Translations under genes and position numbers: made by a program | Assembly (NCBI GenBank): GCA_038025085.1 | Contig: CM076140.1 | Coordinates: 23,530,501-23,594,500, forward strand | Direction of reading: 5' to 3' | DNA from: Tetragonia tetragonoides | Taxonomy: Eukaryota > Streptophyta > Magnoliopsida > Caryophyllales > Aizoaceae | DNA length: 64,000 bases | Part shown: positions 11,301 through 21,246 of the stretch, in pieces | Layout of the letters: every line of letters starts with the position of its first letter | Position numbering within the stretch: position 1 is the stretch's first letter | Notes under the pieces: model-generated | Told to the model about the DNA's origin: nothing | What the model saw: the letters and a program-made list of their open reading frames with translations, nothing else | Databases searched by the model: none

Positions 11301-12672
11301 TGAATGTTGCTGTAACTTTTTTTGTAGACTGTAGAGGTAGAGTCATGAATCTTCATCCTATTGTAGTTGATTCTGATTTATTTATAGTTCTCAGGAGTCT
11401 TTATTAGACAGCATTAGCTTTTGATGATGCAAGGGGTGGTGGCGATGACTGTGTATGGGCATCAGAAGATATATGATACTGATCTCATTACCTGTTCACT
11501 TTTTTCATTGTTGTGCAGCATTGTGGTGTAATTGCCTAGTATAAATTTTTAGCTTAATGAACATTCTGTACTATAGTCAAGCCAGAATAAGTGACAAGGT
11601 TGATATTTAAGGAAAACAATGTTCAAATCAGAGTAGCGTGGGAACATAAAAAACACGGTTGAATTACTGTTCGGTGGAAAAATTGTTCTAGCAAGGCCTA
11701 GCATAGAAAACTATAATTATTTTTTCCTACGGAGAAATTTGGAATGACCTGCAGTTTTCTGGAGTGGCCAAATCTGAGTGAAACATTTTTGTTGGTTGGT
11801 GTCTATTTTGAATAATGGTTTTAGTTAAGCAATTGAATACTCCTTACATGTTTTTCTTATCTGCCTTTTATTTGGGGCACTTACCAGATATCTCAGAGTT
11901 GAATCTGCCAAAAGCATGCAAAATCTCGTTTCCTAATGGCAAAGATGATTTGATGTACTTTGAAATTACTATTCAGCCTGACGAAGGATACTACAAGTGA
12001 GTATATTGTTGACAAGTTCTGCTTTAACGTCTTGCGCTTCCTTGCGTTTTTTGTTTTTAGATCTAAACCTTTTTTTGATTTTGTTTTTCCTTTTTGTACT
12101 TGGTTGTTGTGCTCTGGCTCATCCAGGAAGGGGAAATTTCTCTTTTCATTCCAAGTTTCTCCTGTCTACCCTCACGAGGCGCCAAAAGTCAAGTGCAAGA
12201 CAAAGGTAAACTAGAATCTATTAGCATTTGAGCGTAACAGAAGAAAGTATTCTTTGGTAATTGACCTTGTGGTTAATGCAAAGTGCTGATTTTATCTGCA
12301 GGTTTACCATCCCAACATTGATATGGAGGGAAATGTCTGCCTTAACGTTCTCCGTGAAGATTGGAAACCAGTCTTGAATATCAACACAGTCATATATGGA
12401 ATATCATCTATTCACGGTATTCAACTTCTCTTTTTAGCACTGTGGCTTCTAATTTGTTTTATTTTTGGTTCCTGTTAGATTTTTATCGGTGTGTGTCAGC
12501 AACTCAACACTCAGGTATTCATATTTATGTGCAAGAACCCAACCATGAACATCCTCTCAATCAAGAGGTCGCTGGAGTTTTGAAGGATAACCCCAAAACA
12601 TTTGAATTGAATGTTAGAAAGGCAATCCAAGGGGGACATATAGGGGATGTATATTTCCCTCCATGCATGTAG
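2339..12672 (+). CDS. UBC12: NEDD8/RUB-conjugating enzyme E2, UBC12 (RCE1)-like, five coding exons
   Basis: The product would accept NEDD8 (RUB) from the AXR1-ECR1 E1 and pass it to cullins, activating SCF-type ubiquitin ligases. Exons by splice signals and homology: 2339-2444, 11888-11996, 12127-12205, 12302-12416, and about 12536-12672 (or from 12515). Phases agree across the first four. Visible family marks are the [11 protein letters not shown]-terminal extension that docks the E1, the block [16 protein letters not shown], the HPN motif (YHPNID), the catalytic cysteine in [12 protein letters not shown], and a C-terminus ending FPPCM. Total is about 180 residues, as usual for the family. 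Oddities: exon 1 is separated from exon 2 by 9.4 kb, and the exon 4/5 joint is damaged. After VIYG the expected Y/F-H-L-F-T codons are present but shifted by a small indel, so the reading frame gives ISSIH, and the best acceptor for exon 5 is weak. It may be a diverging or dying paralogue. Confidence 0.85.
3703..3963. mobile_element. MITE with long imperfect terminal inverted repeats
   Basis: The element is flanked by TA (3701-3702 and 3964-3965). The left end GCGCATGCTTGGAAT pairs with the right end (reverse complement GAGCATGCTCGGAAT), and the similarity extends inward well beyond 80 bp through AATAAGAGGGTGATGGATGG and its complement near 3880-3905, so almost the whole element can fold into one hairpin. 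There is no coding capacity. The TA duplication suggests a Stowaway/mariner-like origin, but the terminal sequence is not the usual Stowaway end. Confidence 0.6.
4132..4455. mobile_element. Possible second MITE
   Basis: The segment begins TTTGGTAAGG and ends ACAGAACCAAA, and is rich in AGCTTATAGCT and GAGAGCTAGCC inverted blocks. ATC occurs just outside both ends. The TIRs are weak beyond the first six bases, so the call is tentative. Confidence 0.3.
5320..6143 (-). repeat. 3' LTR of element A
   Basis: Direct repeat of 9533-10366. It carries a minus-strand TATA box (CTATATATAGG, about 5561-5571). The purine-rich tract just inside it on the minus strand (complement of about 6144-6166) is the polypurine tract. 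The terminal base adjoining the tract is mutated (TGATAC to GGATAC). Confidence 0.88.
5978..7708 (-). pseudogene. Element A pol remnant (protease C-half, RT, deleted RNase H/IN)
   Basis: This 576-codon open frame covers the protease C-terminal half ([11 protein letters not shown]), the RT fingers and palm ([19 protein letters not shown]), the catalytic YFDD in [12 protein letters not shown], and the connection region [16 protein letters not shown]. It then reaches FEVECDSS, the first RNase H residues, and passes directly into [20 protein letters not shown], a polyprotein C-terminal tail. About 2 kb encoding RNase H and integrase is therefore missing. Between DEWK and VMPFGL some 13 residues normally present in RT are also deleted. 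The last 55 or so codons lie inside the 3' LTR. The frame is open, but the product could not be a working RT. Confidence 0.85.
7671..8898 (-). pseudogene. Element A gag and protease N-terminus
   Basis: Gag begins at 8898 ([10 protein letters not shown]) with an R/G-rich stretch followed by the capsid-like core ([20 protein letters not shown]). The frame shifts near 8320-8348, and the downstream part holds one CCHC knuckle ([14 protein letters not shown]) and the protease active-site region ([14 protein letters not shown]). A second shift near 7680 moves into the pol frame, within the protease motif. Two frameshifts and the pol deletion make it a dead copy. The architecture (Gag core, single CCHC, DGGSC protease) matches element B. 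Confidence 0.8.
9517..9528 (-). other. Primer-binding site of element A
   Basis: On the minus strand TGGTATCAGAGC lies 4 bp inside the 5' LTR. It matches the complement of the initiator-methionine tRNA 3' end. Confidence 0.85.
9533..10366 (-). repeat. 5' LTR of element A
   Basis: Direct repeat of 5320-6143, about 10 bp longer through small indels including TTTAAAGG near 10184. It has a minus-strand TATA box near 9776-9786, TG...CA ends and an AAATG duplication outside it. Confidence 0.88.
10372..11887 (+). other. Distal part of the UBC12 intron, no gene seen
   Basis: Non-coding. Two diverged direct repeats are visible at about 10895-11060 and 11095-11240: both run from a TGCTGT-TCTAGTA-TAACTT block through ACCGAACCAATTTCA / ACCGATTTCACAAA to AGGAAGT. 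Nothing else was recognised. Confidence 0.4.
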
Positions 12673-12925
12673 TCTTCGGAATGTGCAAGTAAAAACGTTG
12701 CATATACCATAGTTCTGTGGGTCACTGACTCAAGCTCTGTTAGACTTTCAAGTCTTAGAAAAATTGCAGGGAGCTTTTTTTTTTTATTTTGAATGCCATG
12801 CAGGCATCTTACTTGTTATTTATTATATTTTTTATTTTGAGAAATCTTACTTGTTGAGTTTGGATGAAGCAAGTGTAAATTGAGATTTTATTTCAGACGT
12901 AGTCCTTCCCCCAACAGACCAACTG
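12673..12925 (+). other. Probable 3' UTR and flank of the UBC12-like gene
   Basis: The sequence is AT-rich and non-coding, with T- and TTTATTTT-rich tracts. Element B inserted at its end; 12921-12925 is the AACTG target duplication. The polyadenylation site cannot be fixed. Confidence 0.4.
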
Positions 12926-13750
12926 TGATGCAAGAGCAAGTGTGACAGTGAACTATGTTGGTCAAGACCTCAAAGGCTTAATGTTGGGATTCCCTAATAT
13001 GGCTAATCAACCATTTGTCACTATGATATAGTGGAAACATGATACTTGAAGAGTAAGAGAAGAAGTGCAAGCTTAAAGTCTCGTCCAAGACCAAGAGTTC
13101 AAGCACAAGTAGGATTTAGTTTAATTAAGCAGTTTTCGATTAATGTTTAGTTTCGTAGTCAGTGTTAATCGTGTAAATCCGTGTGGACAATGGATTAGTT
13201 AGGATAATACTGGTTTTAGGCTTAGGATAATTGTTAGTTACTTTCCTAATTAATTTAGGAAAGTTTATTAGCAATTCAGTTAGTTATAAACTACCAAAAC
13301 CGTGTAGGAAACAACTGTGCGTCGAATTAGTCAACACGCCCGTTTACAGATGGTTAGGAAAGTTATTTACAGTTGTTTAGGAAAGTAATTAGTCCTATTA
13401 TAGTTAGGAGTACTATACCTAGTCATATTAGAGGTTAGTTACCAATTAGGATTAGTTTTATTTGCCTATATAAGCAATTCACGGTCATGGGGGTTGGCAA
13501 GACGTGATATTGATTAAGTTGAATGCAAATTCAGATTTCTTTGAGTGTTTTTTCTCATTGGTGATTAAAGACCCTCTCTCTCTTCTTTGGTGAAGAACCC
13601 TAGCCTTTGGTGGCGCCATAGCTTGTTGATTGAGTCTTGATTGGTCTCTTTGGTGATTCTGGTTGAGTTTCTTCATCAAGAACGTATCTTTATTATTCAA
13701 AAACCTATCTTTATAACCCAAGATCATATCTTTTATAATAATATACATCA
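12926..13750 (+). repeat. 5' LTR of element B
   Basis: It begins TGATGCAAGAGC and ends ACATCA. A TATA-like CTATATAAGC lies at about 13472. The length equals that of the 3' copy. Confidence 0.95.
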
Positions 13751-13754
13751 AATT

Positions 13755-13766
13755 TGGTATCAGAGC
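13755..13766 (+). other. Primer-binding site of element B
   Basis: TGGTATCAGAGC lies 4 bp after the LTR and is complementary to the initiator-Met tRNA 3' end. Confidence 0.9.
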
Positions 13767-13939
13767 TCATATTTGAAGCTTTCTTAAGCTTTAAACGATC
13801 CAAGAACACCAAATAACTACGCCCACTCATCCATAACAGCCTATCTCGATGATTAAACACCACAAACAGCCCACCCTTCACGTAAACACTACCTTTATAC
13901 ATCAAGACCCTACCTTTCCAACACAAAAAATAAACCACC

Positions 13940-15467
13940 ATGCCTAGTACAAAAGATGAATGTTTCAGGAAGATTGTACGTGAAATAATTGACGAGCAAA
14001 TTGAAGACAAGTTCAAGATATATGATACTGCACTCCAGGGAAAGCTTGATGAACTTGTTAAATCTTTCAATTTGAAGGTAACAACAACTGAGAGTAGTTT
14101 GGATGAAACTCGTGAGACCATGGAGAGCATAATTAGAGGAGATGTACCCACTGGGGGCAATGGAGGTCGACCGAGGGCAGACCAAGATGACGATCGAAAT
14201 CTCAAACTCGACCTCCCCGAGTTTGATGGAGGTCAAGATCCTGAGGATTTTTTGGAGTGGTTGCGTTCAATTGAAAGAGTGTTTGAATACAAGCAATATG
14301 ATGACAAGAAGAAATTCAAAGGCTTTGCTTCAATTTGGTACGACAACATGAAAACCAATAGGCAACGACAAGACAAAGCTAAACTCAAATCATGGGATAA
14401 ATTGGTTAAACACCTTAAACGCAGATTCCTCCCACGTGAATATGAACAAGATTTATACCTACGCCTCACCAAGCTGCGTCAAGGAGCCATGAGTGTTGAG
14501 GAGTACATAAGGGAGTTTGAGAAACTCACTATGTTTTGCAATTTGGAGGAGAAGAAAACACAAAAGACAGCCCGATTTGTTGGTAACTTAAACACTTCTG
14601 TCCAAGAGAAGGTTGAAGTTGCTACTTATTCAAACTTTGAAGATGTGTGCAAGCTAGCTCTCAAGATTGAAAAGCAAAACAAGAAGCTTAACAGCAAACC
14701 ATTTGAAGGAGTTTTACTAGTGGCTCATCCTCAAGTAAACCTGTCACCACTTCATTTGTTAAGCCTATTTCTAAAGTCAATACTACTGAATTGAAGACAC
14801 TTGAGAAGGTAAAGGACCTCTTGGACAACAAGATAAAAGTAAAAAGAGGTGTTTTAGGTGTCAAGGCATGGGACACTTTGCTTCTGAATGTGTTAATACA
14901 AGAGTTATGACATTGGCTGAATATGAGGACTTTGGTAGTGCGTTTTTTGCTGAAGAGCCTGAGTTTATACCAGATTCTGAAGATGAGGAGTGTGATGAAA
15001 GTGCTGAGCATGGAGGAGAGACTCTCGTCCTTCAACGTACACTCCATGTTGATTCCATAGATGAGGCTCAAAGGGAACAATTGTTCTATACTCGCTGCAG
15101 GGCCGGAGGTAAACTTTGCAATTTAATTATTGATAGTCGTAGTTGTACCAATGTTGCTTCTACTGAATTGGTTGAGAAATTGAGTTTACCTACAAGAAAA
15201 CATCCTAAACCCTATTCATTACAATGGCTAAATAAAGATAAAGGGTTAAGAATGTCTAAACAAGCTCTAGTTAATTTCAAGATTGGAAGTTATGTTGAGG
15301 AGCTTTGGTGTGATGTGCTTCCTATGGATGCTTGCCATATCCTTCTTGGTCGTCCATGGCAGTTTGATAGAGATGTGACACATAAGGGTAGGAGTAATGT
15401 TTATACTGTTTTGTATGGAAAGAAAAAAGTTAATTTACACCCCCTACAACCTAATGAAGTTAGATAA
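13940..15467 (+). pseudogene. Element B gag-protease
   Basis: Gag starts MPSTKDECFRK at 13940, with a coiled region and then the capsid-like core (LPEFDGGQDPEDFLEWLRSIERVFEY). About nine residues usually found between KKKFK and the ASIWY block are deleted. A frameshift near 14705-14720 breaks the 284-codon frame. The next frame carries the CCHC knuckle (CFRCQGMGHFASEC) and the aspartic protease. The protease active site reads IIDSRSCTN, where the family has D-(S/G)-G-S-C; the invariant Gly is replaced by Arg, so protease activity is not expected. The tail ILLGRPWQFDRDVTH is intact. Confidence 0.85.
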
Positions 15468-15596
15468 TTAAAAACTCAAAAGGTTCAAGATAAATCTGCT
15501 ACTTTGTTTCTTGATGCACATGAGTTTGAGAAGGAGGTTGAGGAAGAGGGAGTTGTGTATGCTTTAACTTGAAAAGAACTGAAAACTGAGAGTGGA

Positions 15597-18148
15597 GTGA
15601 TAAGTGACCCAGACCTAAAGAAACTCTTAGACTCCTATGGTGATGTGTTTCCTAGTGACCTACCCCCGGGATTGCCACCCTTTCGTGGTATTGAACATGC
15701 TATTGATTTGATTCCGGGATCATCCTTGCCCAATAAGCCAGCGTATAGATGTAATCCACAAGAGGCTAAAGAATTACAACGACAAGTTCAAGAGCTACTT
15801 GATAGGGTTATGTTCGTGAGAGCATGAGTCCATGTGATGTACCTGCTTTGTTGGTTCCTAAGAAAGATGGAACATGGAGAATGTGTATAGATAGTAGGGC
15901 AATCAATAACATTACTATCAAATACCGTTTTCTTATGCCTAGACTTGATGATCTACTTGATGAGTTACATGGTGCTGTGATTTTTTCTAAGATTGATTTA
16001 CGAAGTGGTTATCATCAAATGAGAATCCGTGAAGGAGACGAGTGGAAAACAGCCTTCAAAACTAAGTTTGGTCTTTATGAGTGGCTTGTTATGCCTTTTG
16101 GTCTTTGCAATGCTCCTAGTTCTTTCATGCGTCTGATGCATGAGGTTTTGAGGCCTTTCATTGGTTCCTTTGTTGTTGTGTACTTGGATGATATATTGAT
16201 CTACAGCAAGACAAGAGAAGAGCACTTGATACACTTGGTAACTTTGTTTGACAAGCTGCGAGAAGTCAAGTTGTATGGTAAGCTTGAAAAGTGTTCGTTC
16301 TTGATAGACAGTGTATTGTTCCTTGGTTACATTGTCTCGTCCAATGGTATTCATGTAGATCCCAGCAAGGTCGCAGCGATCAAAACTTGGCCAATTCCTT
16401 CAAACATCCATGAGGTACGTAATTTTCATGGTTTGGCTTCGTTTTATAGAAGATTCATTCGCAATTTTAGTACCATTGCTGCTCCTGTGACTGAATTAAT
16501 GAAGAGAGGAGAGTTTATATGGTCTAATAATGCTCAAAAGGCTTTTGAATCGTTGAAAGACCTATTGTCTAATGCTCCTATTCTAGCTATTCCTTATTTT
16601 GAGAAACTGTTTGAAGTCGAGTGTGATGCTAGTGGAGTAGGAGTTGGGGGTGTTCTAATTCAAGAAAATCGACCAATTGTATTTTTTAGCGAGAAGTTGA
16701 GTGGTTCCAGGCTCAATTACTCAACATATGACAAGGAATTCTATGCAATTATTCGTTCTTTGGAGCAATGGGAACATTATTTGCGTCCAAGGCCCTTTAT
16801 ATTGTATTCTGATCATGAGTCCTTAAAGTATTTGCATGGACAAAGAAAGTTGAATCCAAGACATGCTAAATGGGTGTCATATTTGCAAACCTTTACTTTC
16901 TCTACAAAGCACAAAGATGGTAAGTCTAATGTTGTGGCCAATGCACTTTCTAGGCGCCACTCTATTCTTACAGTTTTGGAGCAAAAGTTGTTAGGGTTTG
17001 AATTGATCAAAGAATACTATAAAGATGACCCAGATTTTGCTTCCCTCATTATTGATTGTGAAAACCATTCACAAGGCTCTTTCTCTATGTGTGATGGTTT
17101 CCTTTTCAAGGATAATAAGCTATGTGTACCTCATTGTTCTTTACGTGAGCTGCTGGTTCTTGAAGTGCATGCAGGAGGTTTAGCTGGACACTTTGGTATG
17201 AACAAGACGTTGGAGACATTACAAGAACAGTTCTATTGGCCTAAGATGCTCCAATATGTCAATGGTGTTGTGCGTAGGTGTGCTACATGTCAAAAGGCAA
17301 AGAGTTTCTTCCATAAGGGGCTCTATGTTCCTTTACCAATTCCAGAACAACCATGGGAAGGGATAAGTGTGGATTTCATCCTCGGTTTGCCTCGTACTCA
17401 AAGAGATAAAGATGCTATTATGGTAGTTGTTGATCGGTATTCTAAGATGGCTCACTTTATTCCTAGCCATAAAACTGATGATGCCTCCCATGTTGCTGAT
17501 TTGTACTTTAAAGAAGTAGTTAGACTTCATGGTGTTCCTAAGAGCATAGTTTCTGATCGAGATGTGAAGTTTCTGAGCTACTTTTGGAAAACATTGTGGA
17601 GATTGATGGGTACTAAGTTGTTGTTTATTACTTCTCATCATCCCCGAACGGATGGCCAAACTGAAGTCACAAATAGAACACTTGGCACATTGCTATGTGG
17701 CCTAGTAAGCAAGACTACGAAGGATTGGGATCTTAAACTAGCCCATGCTGAATTTGCTTATAATAGAAGTCCAACTAGGGCTACTGGGAAGTCTCCTTTT
17801 TAGATTTTGTATGGTATTAATCCTTATCTCCCAGTTGATTTGATTCCTTTACCTAAAGGTGAACTACTAAATTTTGAGGCCAAAACAAGAGTTGAAGCTT
17901 TCAAGAAGTTGCATGATCAAGTGAGAGCTACAATTGAGAAAGAAAACGCCATATACAAAGAGAATGCTAATCAAGGGCGCAAACAACATGAGTTCAAAAC
18001 TGGAGATCTTGTATGGCTCCATTTACGCAAAGAAAGATTTCCAAGCAGAAGAAAGAACAAGCTCATGCCAAGAGCTGATGGTCCATTCAAAGTGCTAGAA
18101 CGTTACGGAGAGAGTGCTTACAACTTCCAGATTACTACGGTGGTGTAA
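15597..18148 (+). pseudogene. Element B pol: RT, RNase H, integrase
   Basis: In order: RT ([20 protein letters not shown], catalytic YLDD in [12 protein letters not shown]), RNase H ([12 protein letters not shown], then SDHESLKYL), integrase zinc region (H-H-C-C in the GHFGMNKT...CATCQKAK stretch), catalytic core with Asp in VDFILGLPR, Asp in VSDRDVKF and Glu in DGQTEVTNR, and the C-terminal YGINPYLPVDLIPLP block. Breaks: a frameshift at 15824, a TAG at 17801-17803 after GKSPF, and a one-base shift near 18130 that displaces the final SATFNIGDLSPYL tail into the frame entering the LTR. The main frame (15824-17803) is open for 659 codons. Confidence 0.9.
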
Positions 18149-18215
18149 GTGCTACATTCAATATTGGAGACTTATCCCCCTACTTAGATGATGACAATTT
18201 GAGGGAAAATTCTTC

Positions 18216-18230
18216 AAAAGAAGGGGAGAA
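18216..18230 (+). other. Polypurine tract of element B
   Basis: AAAAGAAGGGGAGAA immediately precedes the 3' LTR and is the expected plus-strand primer. Confidence 0.85.
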
Positions 18231-19055
18231 TGATGCAAGAGCAAGTGTGACAGTGAACTATGTTGGTCAAGACCTCAAAGGCTTAATGTTGGGATTCCCT
18301 AATATGGCTAATCAACCATTTGTCACTATGATACAGTGGAAACATGATACTTGAAGAGTAAGAGAAGAAGTGCAAGCTTAAAGTCTCGTCCAAGACCAAG
18401 AGTTCAAGCACAAGTAGGATTTAGTTTAATTAAGCAGTTTTCTATTAATGTTTAGTTTTGTAGTCAGTGTTAATCGTGTAAATCCGTGTGGACAATGGAT
18501 TGGTTAGGATAATACTGGTTTTAGGCTTAGGATAATTGTTAGTTACTTTCCTAATTAATTTAGGAAAGTTTATTAGCAATTCAGTTAGTTATAAACTACC
18601 TAAACCGTGTAGGAAACAGCTGTGCGTTGAATTAGTCAACACACCTGTTTACAGATGGTTAGGAAAGTTATTTACAGTTGTTTAGGAAAGTAATTATTCC
18701 TATTATAGTTAGGAGTACTATACCTAGTCAGATTAGAGGTTGGTTACCAATTAGGGTTAGTTTTATTTGCCTATATAAGCAATTCACGGTCATGGGGTTT
18801 GGCAAGACGTGATATTGATTAAGTTGAATGCAAATTCAGATTTCTTTGAGTGTTTTTTCTCTTTGGTGATTAAAGACCCTCTCTCTCTTCTTTGGTGAAG
18901 AACCCTAGCCTTTGGTGGCGCCATAGCTTGTTGATTGAGTCTTGATTGGTCTCTTTGGTGATTCTGGTTGAGTTTCTTCATCAAGAACGTATCTTTATTA
19001 TTCAAGAACCTATCTTTATAACCCAAGATCATATCTTTTATAATAATATACATCA
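18231..19055 (+). repeat. 3' LTR of element B
   Basis: 825 bp, colinear with 12926-13750 and followed by the AACTG target duplication. Confidence 0.95.
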
Positions 19056-19060
19056 AACTG

Positions 19061-20337
19061 ACGAAGCCAAAATTTTGGGTGGTCTAAGTTGTATCCATTT
19101 GGGTACATCCATATTCCACACTTTATTACAATGATGTCAGAGGATTCGTGCACGTTTGGGTCCACCTGCTTGTATCCAGTATCTCGCCCCCATGTGGTGT
19201 CATATTTTGTTTCATGGTGTCATTCTCTCTCCTCTCTTCCCGCTCCTTGACCCACACAACAACCCCCCCTTCTCCACATACACCACCTTCTTGTGGCAAA
19301 CACCTTTATTCAGCAAGGGAGACACAAATGGTGGCCAATTCGACCAACTTTTACAAACACCCATCGTTGAAATCTGACTTCGAATAGGGGCGATGACAAA
19401 GATGAGAGAGAATGTGGAGGATCAATAGCATATCCAGAATTTTTATACTGAGTATGCACAATTTAAAGAAGAATAACATGTAAAAAAGAATATAATAAAA
19501 TCTTATAATTTGAAATCACAATAATGTGTTAAATCATCATTGAGTGTAACTATAAAGATTAAAAATCAATCCAACTAATTTGGAGTTTTAAATTTATGAG
19601 CATTCAGCAACATCTGTCTTTCTATTAATTTAATTCTAAATCAAAATTTTCAATTACCAAAAAAAAAAAAGAAAAAAATAAACTAGTAAAATACCAGTTG
19701 CAGTGTTGCGCATTCAATTTGTAAAAGTGATAATATACTCGTAGAATTTTTCTTATTAGTTCTAGCTAATGCGTGTCGACACTAGCTCTACTCTGAGAGC
19801 AAGAAACTTACGGGAGTGGATTTAAACATGGGCGTGGACACGTAACAATGTTCATTTTTTTTAGAAGAAAGACGATTGAGATTGATGGATCTAGAGGGGA
19901 TGAATTAGATAAGTTGACTTCAGAAGAGAATGGTTTAAGCAGGAGTGGGAAGGGGGGGTTAAGTGCCACATGACAATCATGTGGGGGTATAACGCCATTT
20001 ACAAAAAAAAATTGACCGAAAATGAGTTTAGTATGACCCGGCAACCAAAGCACGGGTAAAGGTAATTACATACAACCTTTTTATTAAATAAAATACTATC
20101 TTATAAACATTTTTGCCACTAAGGTAATTCCTCGTAAATTTAAAAACTTAAAATGATTAGTAGAAACTCGTTTTATAATGTTTTTTCTCTCCTAATAGCT
20201 AGTTACTTCATTCTTCTCTTAGAGATTGTTTAATAAGTTCTGAAAGTTCTAAAGAAGTGTCCCCCTATGATTCAATACAAAACATTAGTAAAGTCCCAAC
20301 ATCAAGTTTTAAAATGTGAAAGCTCTTGAGAGTCTTC

Positions 20338-20426
<89 letters not shown>

Positions 20427-20776
20427 TCCTTATTCGTGTGGTGACGACACGTGGGACGATAAAAGCGTTTAAATTGGCGTAGTGATGACACCTAGACGCC
20501 ATGTAAACAAGCAAGTGTCACCAATTATTACTTACCTTTATTAATATGACAATTACAATTATTAGCAAATTGTTCAGATTACAATACAATAAAACTCTAA
20601 TTACACAATTCTAAAAATTAAAATTCTTACTTCATTGGATAGGGATTGAAAATAAGCAAACCTTTAAATATTGATTTTGTATTCAACAAATATTAATAAT
20701 CAAGCACGACCAGAATTATTATTAATGTGCTTTATGTAAACCTCTTACAAGCACGTTCTATTTGCGTGGTGAGTAG
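19061..20776. other. AT-rich spacer, no gene seen
   Basis: Original flank downstream of the UBC12-like gene after element B. It contains short open frames without recognisable domains, A-rich tracts and a long TA microsatellite. No TIRs or RNA genes were identified. Confidence 0.45.
20340..20424. repeat. (TA)n microsatellite, about 42 units
   Basis: Uninterrupted TA dinucleotides. The tract is self-complementary and prone to cruciform extrusion and slippage, so its length in any assembly is uncertain. Confidence 0.97.
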
Positions 20777-21181
20777 TGTTATGTCCCAAAATATCCAGTT
20801 AAGCCCACAAGACCACTCTCCTTCTAGGGCCCATTCCTGAAGGCCTCCTGGGAACCTTAATCAAGGAAACGACCCAGTAAATACACGTGTCAAGCTGATA
20901 CTGACCAAGGACACTCTCCTATATGCGCATGCCACGTGTCACCTAGGGATTGTCCCAGTACCCGTGAAATCCGCGCCTATAAATACTCCCACTTCAGGTA
21001 TGAATAGGATAACTACTTTCAATCAATCAAATCACTTATTACCTAATAGAGAGAGAATACTGACTTTAGCATCGAAGCGGGGATCCCGGAAAACCCCTCC
21101 GGGCTAGTGACGTATTCTGATTTTGTAGGTACCAACGCCAGTCTTAGTACTCCTAGAGGACGAGGAATTAACCCCAAAACA
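20777..21181 (+). repeat. 5' LTR of element C
   Basis: It starts TGTTATGTCCC and ends AAAACA, about 405 bp, with CCTATAAATACTCCC as TATA box near 20978-20992. The primer site follows at once. The right boundary is inferred because the partner LTR is outside the window. Confidence 0.7.
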
Positions 21182-21183
21182 TT

Positions 21184-21200
21184 TGGTGCCGTCTGTGGGG
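21184..21200 (+). other. Primer-binding site of element C
   Basis: TGGTGCCGTCTGTGGGG lies directly after the LTR. GCCGTCTGTGGG-type sites are typical of Tat-lineage elements. The exact tRNA was not determined. Confidence 0.65.
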
Positions 21201-21246
21201 AGTACTGAACTACAGGCAAAACAAGTTACTTTCCTTGAAACTCGAT

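Larger units (their letters stand above)
2445..11887 (+). other. 9.4-kb first coding intron of the UBC12-like gene
   Basis: The donor follows codon 35 plus one base (AGAG|GTATTT) and the acceptor is TTACCAG|AT. The joined codon is the Asp of the family's conserved DISELNL block, which fixes both splice sites. The intron contains MITE-like elements at 3703-3963 and 4132-4455 and LTR element A at 5320-10366. Removing A and one target duplication leaves about 4.4 kb of AT-rich sequence with no other gene. Confidence 0.8.
12926..19055 (+). mobile_element. LTR retrotransposon B (Ty3/gypsy), full length
   Basis: Complete boundaries: target duplication AACTG (12921-12925, 19056-19060), LTRs of exactly 825 bp each, tRNA-iMet primer site, polypurine tract, and gag-pol in the order Gag, protease, RT, RNase H, integrase. 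By eye the LTRs differ at about 16 positions (about 2%), the lowest divergence among the paired-LTR elements here. Gag, the protease tail and the C-terminal block match element A's families. Coding continues in one frame across the polypurine tract into the LTR (GENDARASVTV), as reported for CRM-clade chromoviruses; the clade call is tentative. Stops and frameshifts make this copy non-autonomous. Confidence 0.95.

Noticed and set aside
15998..17659. Several minus-strand ORFs under element B pol
   Set aside because: They are shadows of the RT/integrase frame on the opposite strand, without domains or promoters, unlike the antisense genes of E and F.
13940..18148. Endogenous pararetrovirus
   Set aside because: Domain order Gag-protease-RT-RNase H-integrase with LTRs and TSDs is that of Ty3/gypsy retrotransposons. 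No movement-protein or caulimovirid features were seen.
20302..20514. Ile-Tyr repeat ORF
   Set aside because: Translation of the TA microsatellite.
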